From: Ailanthus altissimus
Taxonomy: Eukaryota; Streptophyta; Magnoliopsida; Sapindales; Simaroubaceae
NCBI GenBank assembly: GCA_946807835.1
Contig: OX327710.1
Location: forward strand, 13,690,501-13,754,500
Direction of reading: 5' to 3'
Length of the DNA: 64,000 nt
A program made the position numbers and the translations under genes. Under the pieces are notes generated by a model. It had not been told where the DNA came from and ran no database searches. It saw nothing but the letters and a program-made list of their open reading frames with translations. Shown piece after piece: positions 1 to 11,678 of this stretch (positions are counted from its first letter, which is position 1; every line of letters starts with the position of its first letter).

Positions 1-1750
1 GGGTAGGGAGGTTCTTCTCAAAGCAGTTATCCAAGTAATACCAACCTACGTTATGAACCTGTTCAAGCTTCCAAAGAGTCTAACTAAGGAAATCCAAATA
101 CTATATGCCAGGTTCTTTTGGGGAGGCGATGAGTGTCCCAGAAAGATCTATTAGTGTTCTTGGGATATGCTATGCCGCCACAAGAAGGATAGTAGTCTGG
201 GTTTTAGGGAATTGACTTCCTTTAACCATGCCATTCTTGTTATGCAAGGCTGAAGAGTGATTGCCAATCCGGAATCATTAATGGCGAGAACTCTCCAAAG
301 CATTTACTTTCCTAACTCATCTTTCTTGCAGGTACCTTCTAGACAATCAGATTCTCTGGTCTGGAAAAGTATTTTATGGGGTAGAGATCTGCTTAAAAAA
401 GGGCTTTGCTGGCGTATTGGTGATGGATCAGTTGTATCAATCTATCATGATCGGTGGCTTCCTCAACCGCTCTCCTTCAAACCATCATTCCCCTATAATT
501 TGCCTGAGCATTCATTAGTGGCAAAACTACTACTCCCATCAGGTGCATGGAATTACAAACTGGTTTGTGACTCTTTCCCAGATGAAGAATGTGACTTAAT
601 ACTCAACATCCCGTGCTCTCTACCTTGGGAACATCAGATTGACTCGGTTATATGGCATTTCGACAAACATGGACAATATTCTATAAAGAACGGACACTGG
701 CTATCTTATTTCCCTAATCAAGCTTCATCTAATAATGATAACATTGAATCCCGATCTTGGTGGCAGCAATTATGGTGTTTAAAGATCCCCTCCAAAATTA
801 AACATTTTTCTTAGAAACTCATACATAGTTGGATCCTTACTTTTGCAAACCTCAAAAGGTATCATGTCCCTATTGATGAGCATTGTAACCACTGTGCTAA
901 AGGAGCTAAAAATTTCATCCATGCAATATGGCTATATAATGCGTTAAAAAATGTACGTCAGGCTTGCTCCTTCTTGCAAGGCATGTGTATTTCCTATAAT
1001 ACACCTATTCTGGATCTCCTACTAAACTACAAGGTAAGCTTATCCGCAATGAAGTTTAAGGTGCTAATAATGTTTTGGAGACTATGGTTTCTAAGAAACA
1101 AATTCGTTATGGAAAAGAAAGAAATGATGGTTGATGAGGTACTTAATTGGTCCAAGTATTATTGACATGAGTTCGTATCTACTCTTACAACCAAGATTGA
1201 AATCGAGTGTGCACCAATCATTAGATGGCGAGCTCCTAGGTTAGGGTTAATAAAAATTAACACTAACGCCAGCGTCTCCCTAAAGCATCCCAAGGTTGGG
1301 TTAGGTGTGATTTTGCGTGATCATTATAGAGCTATCTTGACATCTTCGTCTATTCTGCTTGACACAAAACCCTCAGTGCCCATCCTCAAGGCATTGGCTA
1401 TACTCCGAGGCCTTCACCTAGCAAGGCTTTTGGGGTTATCAGTTATTAAGGTTGCCTCTGATGCAGCTAGTGTTATTCATGACGTCAATACCATTACTCG
1501 CTCATTCTCTAAACTTAGTTTGGTATTGTATGACATTAGAATTGTATCTGTATATTTCAATTTTTGCTCCTTTAGCTATTCTCACAGGTCCACCAATCGG
1601 GTGGCCCATGAATTGACACAATTGAAATTAAATCTCACTTTTGAAATTATTTGGTTTGAAAAAGTGTTATGCTAGTATGAACATCTTGTAACTAAAGATT
1701 ATCCCTCGCCTTGAGATCTTAATAAAGATATAGTTCGTTCTAAAAAAAAA
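1..1750 (+). mobile_element. LINE (non-LTR retrotransposon), 3' portion
   Basis: The plus strand reads through the C-terminal end of a plant LINE reverse transcriptase (GREVLLKAV..IPTYVMNLFKLP, then ARFFWGG), then the zinc-binding zf-RVT region (HCNHC near 880) and an RNase H domain. In-frame stops at 151-153 and 250-252 (a Trp codon turned TGA) and another after 812 show it is dead. It ends with an AATAAA signal (1721-1726) and a nine-base A tail (1742-1750), the usual LINE 3' end. The 5' part lies outside the window, so target-site duplications cannot be tested. Confidence 0.88.
1247..1675 (+). pseudogene. LINE RNase H domain (RVT_3-like), degenerate
   Basis: An RNase H fold typical of plant LINE 3' ends: KINTNAS at the first beta strand, GVILRDH, KALAILRGLHLARLLG, VASDAASV and NRVAHELTQLK. 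It would degrade RNA in the RNA:DNA hybrid during target-primed insertion. The first catalytic Asp (usually N-x-D-A) is Asn (codon 1265-1267), and the usual Glu of the AEALA helix is Lys (LKALA). Two of the metal-binding acidic residues are therefore gone. The later SDA aspartate is present. The stop at 1673-1675 is probably the natural end, since it lies shortly before the poly-A signal. Confidence 0.82.
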
Positions 1751-3600
1751 GGTACAATTCAAGATTTAATTTTAAATTTTCTCATATTTAAGTTTAATTT
1801 AAACGATAGGTCAGGGTTTGTATGGTTTAGTGCAGTGATCAAATTAAACTTAAGCTATAAATACGAGAAAAGTTTAAGTTTAAAGCTTGAATTGTACTTG
1901 AAACCTAGCATTCGGGTTTGTGAAAGCAAATTAATAACTGCCATTAGAGAGAAACTAAATGGAATTTCATATACAATAACTGTCCATAGAGAGAAATTAT
2001 ATGGAATTTCATATACAATGACTTAGGAGGAAAACGTTTAATAATGTGATAGATAACTGTAGAGTTGAAATGGTAAGATAATTAAAGAAGAAGCCGTCAG
2101 CTCTATTTCCTTCATCAGTTGATGGGGATTGTCATAACAATGAAAATCAATGAGTTGACTCACATTGTTTGGGATTGTAGTATTGTAGCATTCAATGAAT
2201 GAATACTCTGAATAGAATTACTAAATATCAAATCAATGTGGGTGACTATTTGGTAATTATAGCCCTCAAGTATTTGTTGTCATTTTAAACTGGTACTTAT
2301 GGATAAATTTTAATTTCTATATTTTATTTTTCAATTAATTTTATGTTAATAGTTGTAATAGTTTTAAAATAAAATTATATTAATTTTTTGAAACAAAATT
2401 AAAAATGTTTTTCAAAATACTTTAATTATTGAACTTTTGAATCACAACAGTTTCAAATTAGGACAATAGTTCCAAATGGGTTCCTATGGTTTCATATTTA
2501 AAATATACATATAACACAAGTTGATGGCTAAGGATCAATTGCGTTTATGTATGGTAGATAAATTTGATGAAATCACAAACCACAAAATTCTAACAATTTT
2601 GAGATAATTCTTAATTTATTAAACTATCGAATTAACATCAACTAACCTCACTAGAAGTTCTACTGAAAGTTCAGCGAAAAACATCACCTAATTTTAGAAT
2701 ATTCCCGACCTATAAATTAACAAACACACATTTCTACAAAATTTCACTCCAACAACCCAAACATCATAACCTTCATATTCTATATAATTATTAAGAACAA
2801 CACTTTACTAAAACCTTGTTCAAGAAATTATGATAATCTCATAATTGAATATTACCTAATCTAATTTTTTTCAAATGCATTTTTTAATTAATTATGAATA
2901 GTGAAAATTTAATTTATAATTATTTAACTTTTTATCAACTATTCTGGTCTTAGCTCAAGACCTCAATCTCAAAGTATCATAATTAACTTCCATTAAAAAG
3001 GTCAATGGTGAACAAATTTCCAAAATCTAATGCCAATAAATTGAAGAAACATTTATATACTCAGAATTTTATGATTATAACATGGACGCATTAACTATAA
3101 TTTGGTAATTTCAACCAGTGTTGTGTAGCCAAACCTTTAATCCAAGTACGGAGACTTCTCTGTCTAATCTTTTCGATCCTTTAGTTGACTAAGTCTAATA
3201 CCCACATTCTTCTTTGGAGAAAAACTATAAAATAAGAAGGGCGAGTTCGGAGTAACTTTATCAGAAAAAATGATCCACTAATTATATAAGTACACAACTT
3301 TTATAAATAATATTCCATCTAGTATGCTTGCTATTTAAATTAATTTAAAAAAGATAAAAACAAAACACTATAGGAAATTTTTCCACAAAAACAAAAAGCA
3401 CTATATATATGTATAAAATAATCATGTGAACATATTTTGCAAAGAAATTATTTTTAATGGTTTAGAAACTATAGCATTTATACATGTGAACATAATATAA
3501 TCTTCTTATAATAAAATATATTTTTATTGTAAATGGTGTAATGAATTTATTGACTAATATAGGCCTTCGCTACCATGATTTTACTTGACAGAACTCTTCT
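1751..3600. other. AT-rich intergenic sequence, no gene seen
   Basis: No coding stretch, RNA gene or clear terminal repeats are visible. A short direct repeat (agagagaaa-tataTGGAATTTCATATACAA type) lies at about 1946-2018. The piece near 3055-3110 weakly resembles the RLP upstream block described at 6110-6620, which may mean another eroded RLP promoter copy. Confidence 0.5.
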
Positions 3601-3619
3601 TTCAAGTTGAAATATCAAA

Positions 3620-5352
3620 ATATTAGTGTTTTGACATTTATAACGTAATGAAATAGAAAATAAAAATTTTTATTTTTATTTTCATTAGAAAAAAATTTAT
3701 TTTATCTTAAAATCTTATAAATATATGAATTTGATATTTTAAAAAAAAAAAGAATCAAGAAACATACCTTGAATTCATGCTTAATTTTTTTTTATTAAAA
3801 AATTTTAAATCAAACCTCCAATATCGAGGAAGAGTAGGGTTTAAATTTTTCTTCAAAAGAAAAATAGGTTTTTTTTTTCTTTGCGTGAGTGTGTTTACCT
3901 CTCTTTCTCTTCCTTTTATAATACTCTAATTAAACTAAACCTTTTAATTTTTAATTGAGTAATTTTAATTAAAATCAAACAAATATTTCCCTAATTTTAG
4001 GGAGAGAAAACATGAACCAAGAGAGACAAACTTTTTTTATCTCACATGTATCACCCACGAATTGGATATTACACAACTTCTAAATTTATTTGATTTTTAA
4101 AATTAATTTCTCATAAAAAGAAAACCTAGAATAGATAATCTCTCCTCTTTATTAGAAGAGATTCAATGAGAGAAAAAATCTCTTTGATGATTTCAAAAAT
4201 TATCATTGAGATTTTATATATTTAATTTCTAAAAAATTAAATATTTTATTTTTGAATAACATATTATCTCTAAAATTAATTAATTCTCAATTAATTAATT
4301 ATATAATTAGGACACAATTATTGTTTAATTATATAATTCATTTCTTTTTTTTGTTTATTGTGATAATTCAAGAGGTGGTGTTGGGGACTATAGACTTATA
4401 ATTTTAAGCTCCAATAAATTTTAGATAATTAATTAAATTTTTTAATTAATTAATCTAATTTATTAATTCCAATGTTATTCAACTAAAGACTTGAAATTGT
4501 ACTCTTAAAATTGTAAATATATTTTACTCAAAATTTAGAGCAATCCATTGATATAATCACTTCATAAAAATTCAACCATCTATGGATGGTTCATAGTTAA
4601 AGTTAGATCAATTATCATTTTATCCCTCTAATTATTTCTTTATTCTTAAATACCATTAATTCACCATTGAACAGTTAATTTATAACATTGTTATAAATTA
4701 AACACTCTAACTATTGAGTTTTAGGATTAACCCTTAAGAAAATTTTCTTTCTAACTTCCTTTAGGATTGAATGAATTTCATATTTGTAAATCACATTCTC
4801 AGTCGCTTATCTCAATACGCCACTAAAATACAAGAATTTGGCTTGTTCTTCAAACAAACCGTAACGAGTATTTTAAATGACACAGTAACACAAATATGAA
4901 TTTATGATCACTTAAGATTAAGGTTGATCTGAATATGATCATCATTTGATATTATTTGAATTCTTAATTAACAATGGTATTTTATATAAGAATTCAAACA
5001 ACATCTGATTCAGTCCTTTATAATTATATAAAGTGTCTCCATCATAATATCACTATATAAATGATGTGGATAAATCACCACATTTTCAATGTCTGTGAAT
5101 CGCATTAGTAATATTTAATTAAAGATCTCAAGCTTTAATTAATTTATTATAGACTTTTTCTGTTTATTATCCATAACCTTAATCTTTTTGTATATAATAA
5201 TTATAGACTAAGGTTATGGTCACATAAATAAATAAAAGATTTTCTGATAATTACATCATAATATTATAAATATTTTTCAAGTATAAAATTATAACTTTAT
5301 TTCTTTCATAAAACTTGTACAATTACATGTTTTTAAGGCACTATCCCTAACA
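3620..5352 (-). mobile_element. Decayed LTR (Copia-like), probable solo LTR
   Basis: On the minus strand the sequence starts TGTTAGGGATAGTGCC (plus 5337-5352). This is how many plant Copia LTRs begin, and the interior (around 3800-5330) has the low-complexity composition of such LTRs. No internal domain is attached on either side. The other end is not fixed: TGTT at about 3630 is a candidate, but no matching 5-bp target duplication was found. The superfamily call rests on resemblance remembered from other plant LTRs. Confidence 0.45.
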
Positions 5353-5839
5353 CTAAGTTCTTGTCTAAAGATGTAAATGATGATGTTGCTAGATACTAGT
5401 TTTCTGAATATTTTTCTTTTTCTTTTATGCATTTAATGTTTTAGTTTTTCTTCTCTTAATTTCTAGTTTTGCTTTAGCTTTAATCATATTTTGAAGACAA
5501 AGTCATTATATCTTTTCTAGCTAAATGTTAACTTTTATTTTATTATATAAAATTTTCTTGTTTGATTCAGATTCATAAATGAAAAAAACACACCCAAACA
5601 CATTTTTCATACCACACATTTTCTTTTCCTTCTTTTTTTTTTCAAATAAATAGATCATCGTTATTAAATGTATAAAATATATTTGAAGATAATAAATTAA
5701 AAAAGAAACTTAAATCGGGAAATAAATATTTCCATTTCTTTTCTAAACATTGAACAAAATCATTCACATATAGTATTTAATAATTCGTATTAGAAGCTCT
5801 TAAAATATATATATCAACATGTTAGTTACAAATTACTGA
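5353..5839. other. AT-rich spacer, nothing recognised
   Basis: No open frame, repeat ends or RNA gene could be supported between the LTR-like remnant and the broken RLP exon. Confidence 0.4.
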
Positions 5840-6109
5840 GTCTCAAGTCAATTTAACTTTGTTATCCAAAAACAAAAGTCTACTTAACTTGCTTACGTCG
5901 ACAAAGTCGGATATTCTAGTATCAACCTATGAATTAAGAATATTGTCTGCAAAATCGCTTTCACTGACTGAGATAAAGATGCTCTTAATTTCCAACAGAG
6001 CGATCCTCTCTTTTTCCAAGCAACCTTTATATCCATGCGTTTGACACAAAGTTATTAGGGCAATCCATAGAGAGGCCCAGAAGAAAGTTTCCATATTAAA
6101 AGACAGCAT
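5840..6109 (-). pseudogene. RLP first exon fragment (signal peptide and LRRNT)
   Basis: The minus strand starts MLSFNMETFFWASLW and continues GYKGCLEKERIALLEIKS and ADNILNS. This matches exon 1 of the RLP gene at 60218-60617 (GSRGCLEKERVGLLEIKAF, ADKVLNSW) through the signal peptide and the LRR N-terminal cap. The Trp after NS is a stop (about 5927-5929). The following CCxWxxVxC cysteine region has lost its cysteines and runs out by about 5840. No splice donor or LRR follows. It is a truncated paralogue, not a shifted exon of the 60-kb gene, because its upstream sequence is also duplicated. Confidence 0.8.
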
Positions 6110-6620
6110 CCTTTATGCTACGAAAATTAATTATCATGTGAGATATGAGGCCTTGATTACTTGCGCGTGTGCTGAACAACCATCACTTGCTCAATTTAAA
6201 GAGGATATGTACTGAGGAAATGTTCATATATTTTCAAAGATAACATCATTAATGGTAGACTTTGGAATTTAGTAGCAAGGCTGAAGAAGTTTCCCGTGAA
6301 TGTGATAGCTTCATTCAATTAAGGACAACTATAAGTGGTAACAACATTGAGCCAAGTCTACGCTGTGATGAGGCCAAATTTCATGATTCTCTATGTTAAA
6401 TTTCTGTGGAGATATATATATATTTCTTTATTACTCTTTTACCAAGTCTACCAGATAGAAAATGATAGAGGGCCAACTATCGTTACGTTGCACAAGACGG
6501 TACTGTCTCACTTCGAGTTCCTTCCTTCGTAATCAAATCACAAAAATCGATATAATTTCAATGAACGAGACATGGACCTATTAATATTTCACTTCTTGAA
6601 CATTTTCAACCAAGTGAAAC
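6110..6620 (-). promoter_or_regulatory. Upstream block shared with the intact RLP gene
   Basis: About 160 bp upstream of the broken start codon lies a stretch (6270-6330: ggctgaagaag, tgtgatagcttca, ttaattaa-like). It matches 62408-62455, upstream of the intact RLP. A second matched piece is cgatataatttcaatgaa (about 6549-6566), like cgatacaatttcattgaa near 62551-62568. The shared upstream sequence shows the two RLP copies arose by a duplication that included the promoter. Any promoter role is inference. Confidence 0.5.
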
Positions 6621-6961
6621 CATGGTAAAAAAAAAAAAAGGGTAAATTAGATTAGACTAATACAATTCAGTTAGGATTCTATTTCAAAGTTTAAATAGAG
6701 AGGTGGAAAGCTAACACCTTAAGATGGGAAACTCAGGAGAAAGCTAATTTAACATATGTACTGATCGTTTGGCTGCAATCTTAGCACTGTTTCTCAGTGA
6801 TCAGTTTTGTTTTTCTTCTTCTGTTGGTAGAATGAGTATAAATGTTATTTAATCACCTAAAATTTTCCCATGTAAAACAAGCTTAGAAACGAGTGCGAAC
6901 AATGCAGTAGACAAATATGTTCCCTAACCCTTGAAGCTACACACAGGAAATCGTGTATAAG

Positions 6962-7730
6962 AGGAAAACTATAAATTATCACCTTCTGTTCTGAGCATTA
7001 CTTACTCTCTTAATGTTTTATATTACTAAAAAATCTTTGTTGTTGTAAAATTTTTGTTAAATTATAACTCTTATTGTATTTTTATTAATCTACTCTTATA
7101 TTATTATATTTTCAAAATAATTAATATATATTTTTTTAAATTGATAATAAAATAACTAAAATAAAAAATATAACATATTTATGTTATAATTGAATGATGA
7201 ATATTTTGGTTTTCTTTTATTTTTATTTTGTTTTATATTTATATTTTTATTAATATTTAATATTTTTTAATGCATTAATATTTTATACTCATGAGAAAGA
7301 ATAAACACATTATAGTTTTTATTTTTTTAAACACAATTATTAAAAAATAATAACCGTAATATTTTTATTTTTTTTAAAAAGTATTAAATACTAATGTATT
7401 TAAAAAAATTAATTAATCAACAAAATTTTAGAATATAACACAAAAGAAAAAAAAGAAAAAAAAATAAAATATTCATTGTTTCATTTTTTATCATAATATA
7501 AATATGTTATGATTTTTACTATTTTAATTATTTTAATATTATTTTTAAAAAAAAATTACATTAATAATTAATAAAAATATAGTAATATAAGGGAAATTTT
7601 GAAAAAGACAATAAAAATTAGAATTTACCAGAATCATTGTCATAACAAGAGTTCTTTTAGGTAATATAAAATATTAAAAAAATAAGTGGATAATAGTTAA
7701 AATAGGAGGGGGATAATTTATAGTTTTCCT
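6962..7730. mobile_element. Foldback MITE with long AT-rich arms
   Basis: The ends are inverted copies: AGGAAAACTATAAATTATC at 6962-6980 and its complement at 7712-7730. Identity extends two more bases after one mismatch. A second inverted pair inside (around 7165-7205 against 7470-7515, containing ataacatattta) shows the arms are long, so single strands could fold over most of the 769 bp. There is no coding capacity. A TA-type flank is possible (taag / aata) but the target duplication is not clear, so I leave the superfamily open. Confidence 0.7.
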
Positions 7731-9340
7731 AATATAATGGTTCGATGAAACACCACTGACGACCCCAATTTCATGGCCTCGATCAACAGCTGTTTGATTA
7801 AATTTTATTAACGGGGGTCCGGAGAAGGTAAGCCTTGAGAAAAAATTTAGGTGCAAGTAGCCTTGCTCATTTTACACTGCTAAATAATAAAGTTGATAAA
7901 ATAAATGACAATAAAAAATATATTGAAAGTAGTATTTCCCTTATACAATCAAATAATGTTATGTAAGTTTATATGGATTAATGTATATTAGTAATTTACA
8001 TTATTTCTATATATTTAATGGTTGCACAAATAATGAGTCAATCTAAAAATATATAAGTAGTGCTACACTTATAATAGTTAGATACAAAGTTTGTATTCTA
8101 GTTTATGCATTATGAATAAGTGATTATCACTTTCAAATAATTATTGTCTTTTTACTTGTTATTAATTATACTGAAAGTCCCATAAGTTGAAATTTCACAA
8201 AATTATTTTTTTACCCTTGACAACTCAAATTTATGAAATAGCACTAATTTTCTATGAGAAAAAACATTTAAACACTTAAGTCAATATTTTCTTAAGAAAG
8301 AAAGTACTCTATTGTAAATTGCTTTAGAGGCAAGCAATGCTATAAATATTTAATTGGATAATGAGAATTAGATGATAAATATCCAATTATGAATGAATGA
8401 TCAATGAAGATTTAAATCATATTCAAAGTATACACAAATAATCACTAAGTGATTAATTTGGTTTAATTAGAGATTAAATCTATTTATAATTCATAATGCA
8501 TTAAATACGAAGAATGATTTAAGTGGAAATCATTCCATTGTGAGAAATCTTTGTGTATGCAAAATAATAATTAATTCAATTCAAATTCAAATGAAACAAT
8601 AATTTTAATATGTTTCCACCTCATCATATTTTACATGACTTGCTTATAAGATCCATGGGTTGACAGGTTGAATTACTTGGTGTAATAGATTCTTTTTCTT
8701 GGCTGAATACCACTTAAATGCAAAGACTAGGCTTGTTTAAAAGTGGACTCCAATTCCACACACACACAATGGCATGAGTTGATTGGGTCATTTTGATAAC
8801 GGGTCCAATATATACCTATCAACAATTGACATATCGGATGCCATATTAATTAGAATACAACTTTATATACTAATAATATAAACATAACATTATTCAATAT
8901 ATATATATATATGTTTGCATACAAAACTAGGAATCTACCCTTGCAACTTAAAATGAATAACCTACCAATTTAAGGTTGTTTACTTTTGGGATATTTTTAA
9001 ATATAACCCTTATATTTTATAACTATTTTTTTAACCACATTTAAAATTAAGATTCTTTAGTAATCAAATATATGAAAAAGGGACATTTATGCCTTTGAAT
9101 GAAAAAATTGTCTCTCTCTACTTTGTCTCTAGCCGAACAATCTCTCATTTTTTACTAAGTAAAGTTTTATTAGATCGAAGATTTGGAAGTTTTCATTGCA
9201 TAGATTACCTCTTGCATAACATATTTACTACTTCAAACTCTGAAAATGATCGATTTTTGGTAAGTTTTTTTTTAAAATTTTTTTAAGAAATTTGGATTTG
9301 TTAGAAATTAGTTAGAAATTGCATTTGAAAATAGAAATAG
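7731..9340. other. AT-rich intergenic sequence, unassigned
   Basis: A (CA)5 run at about 8758-8767 and an (AT)n run near 8896-8912 are the only clear features. The 8150-8850 stretch has the look of a decayed LTR but no terminal repeats were found. A small minus-strand open frame at 7674-7856 has no recognisable family. Confidence 0.4.
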
Positions 9341-9349
9341 GTGAAATAG

Positions 9350-11678
9350 ATTAATTAAACTTGAAAAATTGATTAAAATGATGCAAAAAAATTTGAAATC
9401 CTGAAAAAAAAATGAAATTTTGGATGTATATATCAAAACCTGATGATGGCTGAAGTAGCGGCTGGCAGTTGTCTGATTTGGACGCATCTCGGGCCTAATA
9501 CAACCACCCAAGATGGCTATCCTAATGGTATCTCAGCCCCGAGATGGCCCCCAAGATGCCTTCACGGGCGCATCTTAGATCAGCATCACAGACACAATGT
9601 CCGCGATGTTGAATTGTTGCGCCACGCGCCTTCATAGGCTATCATGTGGCGCAATAGTGATTTTTAAATTATAAATTATGTTAGATATTTTTGAAAATAA
9701 AAAATAATTAATTTGAATTTGGTTGATTAATTAATTAATTAATATTATATGCTTCCCTTAATTGTTTTTTAAAGAATATTGTTTATTAATTAATTGAGTA
9801 TAATATGTATATTTGTTATTGAGTAATAATAATTTTACTTTTTTGTTAGATTTATTTATTTAGTGACGACCTTTTTTAGTTAATTATATTAAATATATTT
9901 AATTTGATTCATTATTAATAAGTTGATTTATTGTATGTTAGTGTTTTCCTTTTGATTTTAATATTGCATGTTCGTAGAATTAATTAAAATTTGTGAAAAT
10001 GTTATTTTTTAAAAGAATATTGTATGTTAGTTAATAATAATAATATTTTTTTTAAACTTCTTATAGGAAAATTAAAGTATCCAAAGAATATAGACCGAAG
10101 AGTATATTTAGTCATGCATTAGTAACTGTTTATTCAAAATATAGGATCTGAATACTATAAGGACAAAACTAGCAGATAATCAAAATAAAATATTTAGGTG
10201 GACGTGTATGAGATATGTTTTAGATATGTTGGATATGATGTTCTCCAGTATTGTGGTACATGATTTATTATTGCATGAGGTATATAGCTCTAATTTATAC
10301 GAGAGACGTGGTTTTACATTGGCATGAAGTGCATTTGATTTAGCTAGAAGGAGTTTGTTTTTATTACTAGGCTAGAGATGGGAGATTACCTGTCCATCAA
10401 GCAGCTAAAGAAAAAATTGGGGACTCGGTTGTAGGACACATACTTTTCTGAAGTAAAAAAGTTGACGTACACATTTTTTGATATTGGTACAGATGTCTAA
10501 AAGTAAAAGATATGGACGATAAAGATGCAGTCAAGTTGATTTTATTTTATTTTGTTCATTGTGTTTTGATACCACACGACGAACGTTTGGGAATTCAAAA
10601 TTTTGGGTTATATTTAATAGACTACCTTGATGAGTTTAATAATTATCCATAGGATAATACTGTGTGGAGTGTACTTCATAACTCATTTAAGAAGTCCGCA
10701 TTCCAGAAGTTGGAGAAAATAACAAAATTTGAATTTACGAAGAGTGGAGTTAAGAGTTATAACGTGTGTGAATTTTCGCACGCATTTCTAGTGTGCAATA
10801 TAATTTTCTTGTATTTAACATTTTGATATTAATTTATTATATTTATTTATTTTTATTTATAGTAAATTTATATTTTAAAATTATTTTAGGTATGAATTTA
10901 TGAGGTGATTCCGGCCTGCGGTTAAATTTTTGGTATTCATTCCGATGACTGCTTCCATCCTATTTACATATAAGTATATAAATTTTATTTTGTAGTACTT
11001 TTAACTTAATTTTAAATTTGTAAGTTTTTTTAATACCTTGTAAATTAGTTTCAAAAGATCCTGAGAATAAGAAGAAGGTCATGCAAATGGTTAGAAATTT
11101 GAACATTCTAACCAGGAGCTATGCTAGGGATTTATCAAATATGTATGATTATATACAAAGTAAGAGTAAGTGCCAGAGGGACTTTTTTTGTTTCACAGAC
11201 CCTGGCATTGATGATATAAATATAGAGGGGGGTGAACATGAATGGAAAAACCCACCAGTAGTAAACCCACAAGTGTTAGACCCACCGATGCCTGAAGTAA
11301 CGATATATTACATTTTTACGTGATTAACTGAATTCATATAATTAAAAAACAAATATTGACTATGATTATTTTTCTTGTAGTTTGAACACATCACATCTGC
11401 ACACCAAGACGTTGCACATTAGTCATTCATACTGAAGTTACGCTGATGTAGAGAATGGAGAATGACTGAGAAGAAATTCTTAAATGGGTTGATAAGGTTC
11501 GAACTTATCTTATATATCAGATGCAATAGATGATGGTACACTTTAGACAGTTATACTCCTTCCAACCTAACGAAAGTCAGAATATGACGAGCAAAATAAA
11601 TTTAATATATACTTGCAGTTTGACTTGAATTAATACATAGTTGTATTTCAGTTTGGAAGGTACGCGCTGACAGGCTTT
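9350..11678 (+). mobile_element. DUF1985/Ulp1-type DNA element (MULE-like), left part
   Basis: The left end carries a GC-rich arm (about 9350-9650) with words such as gcatctcgggcc and ctcagccccgagat. Their inverted counterparts are found at 24385-24520. Inside lies a DUF1985 coding remnant. The element is broken at 11678 by the Copia element; the target site gcttt is repeated at 23399-23403, where the element resumes. Elements pairing DUF1985 with a Ulp1-like C48 protease are known plant MULE relatives (Kaonashi type). Assignment to that group is from domain content and the long inverted arms. Confidence 0.6.
10190..11330 (+). pseudogene. DUF1985-domain protein remnant
   Basis: Translated pieces on the plus strand read KEFVFITRLEMGDYL, DAVKLILFYFVHCVLIPHD, then IDYLDEFNNYP-x-DNTVW and FSHAFLV. 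They match the order of the plant DUF1985 domain (ExFxLITGLxxG; DAxKLxLLYFLxxxLL; DDLDEFNxYPW; WxYExIP). An intron-like AT stretch and the piece at 11081-11323 (QMVRNLNILTRSYARDL) follow. Several stops and frame changes, including a stop in place of the YPW tryptophan at about 10650, show it is not functional. The biochemical role of DUF1985 is unknown. Confidence 0.65.

Noticed and set aside
7674..7856. Minus-strand 60-residue open frame (GPPLIKFNQTAVDRGHEIG...)
   Set aside because: No family recognised, it crosses the end of the MITE, and no exon context is present.
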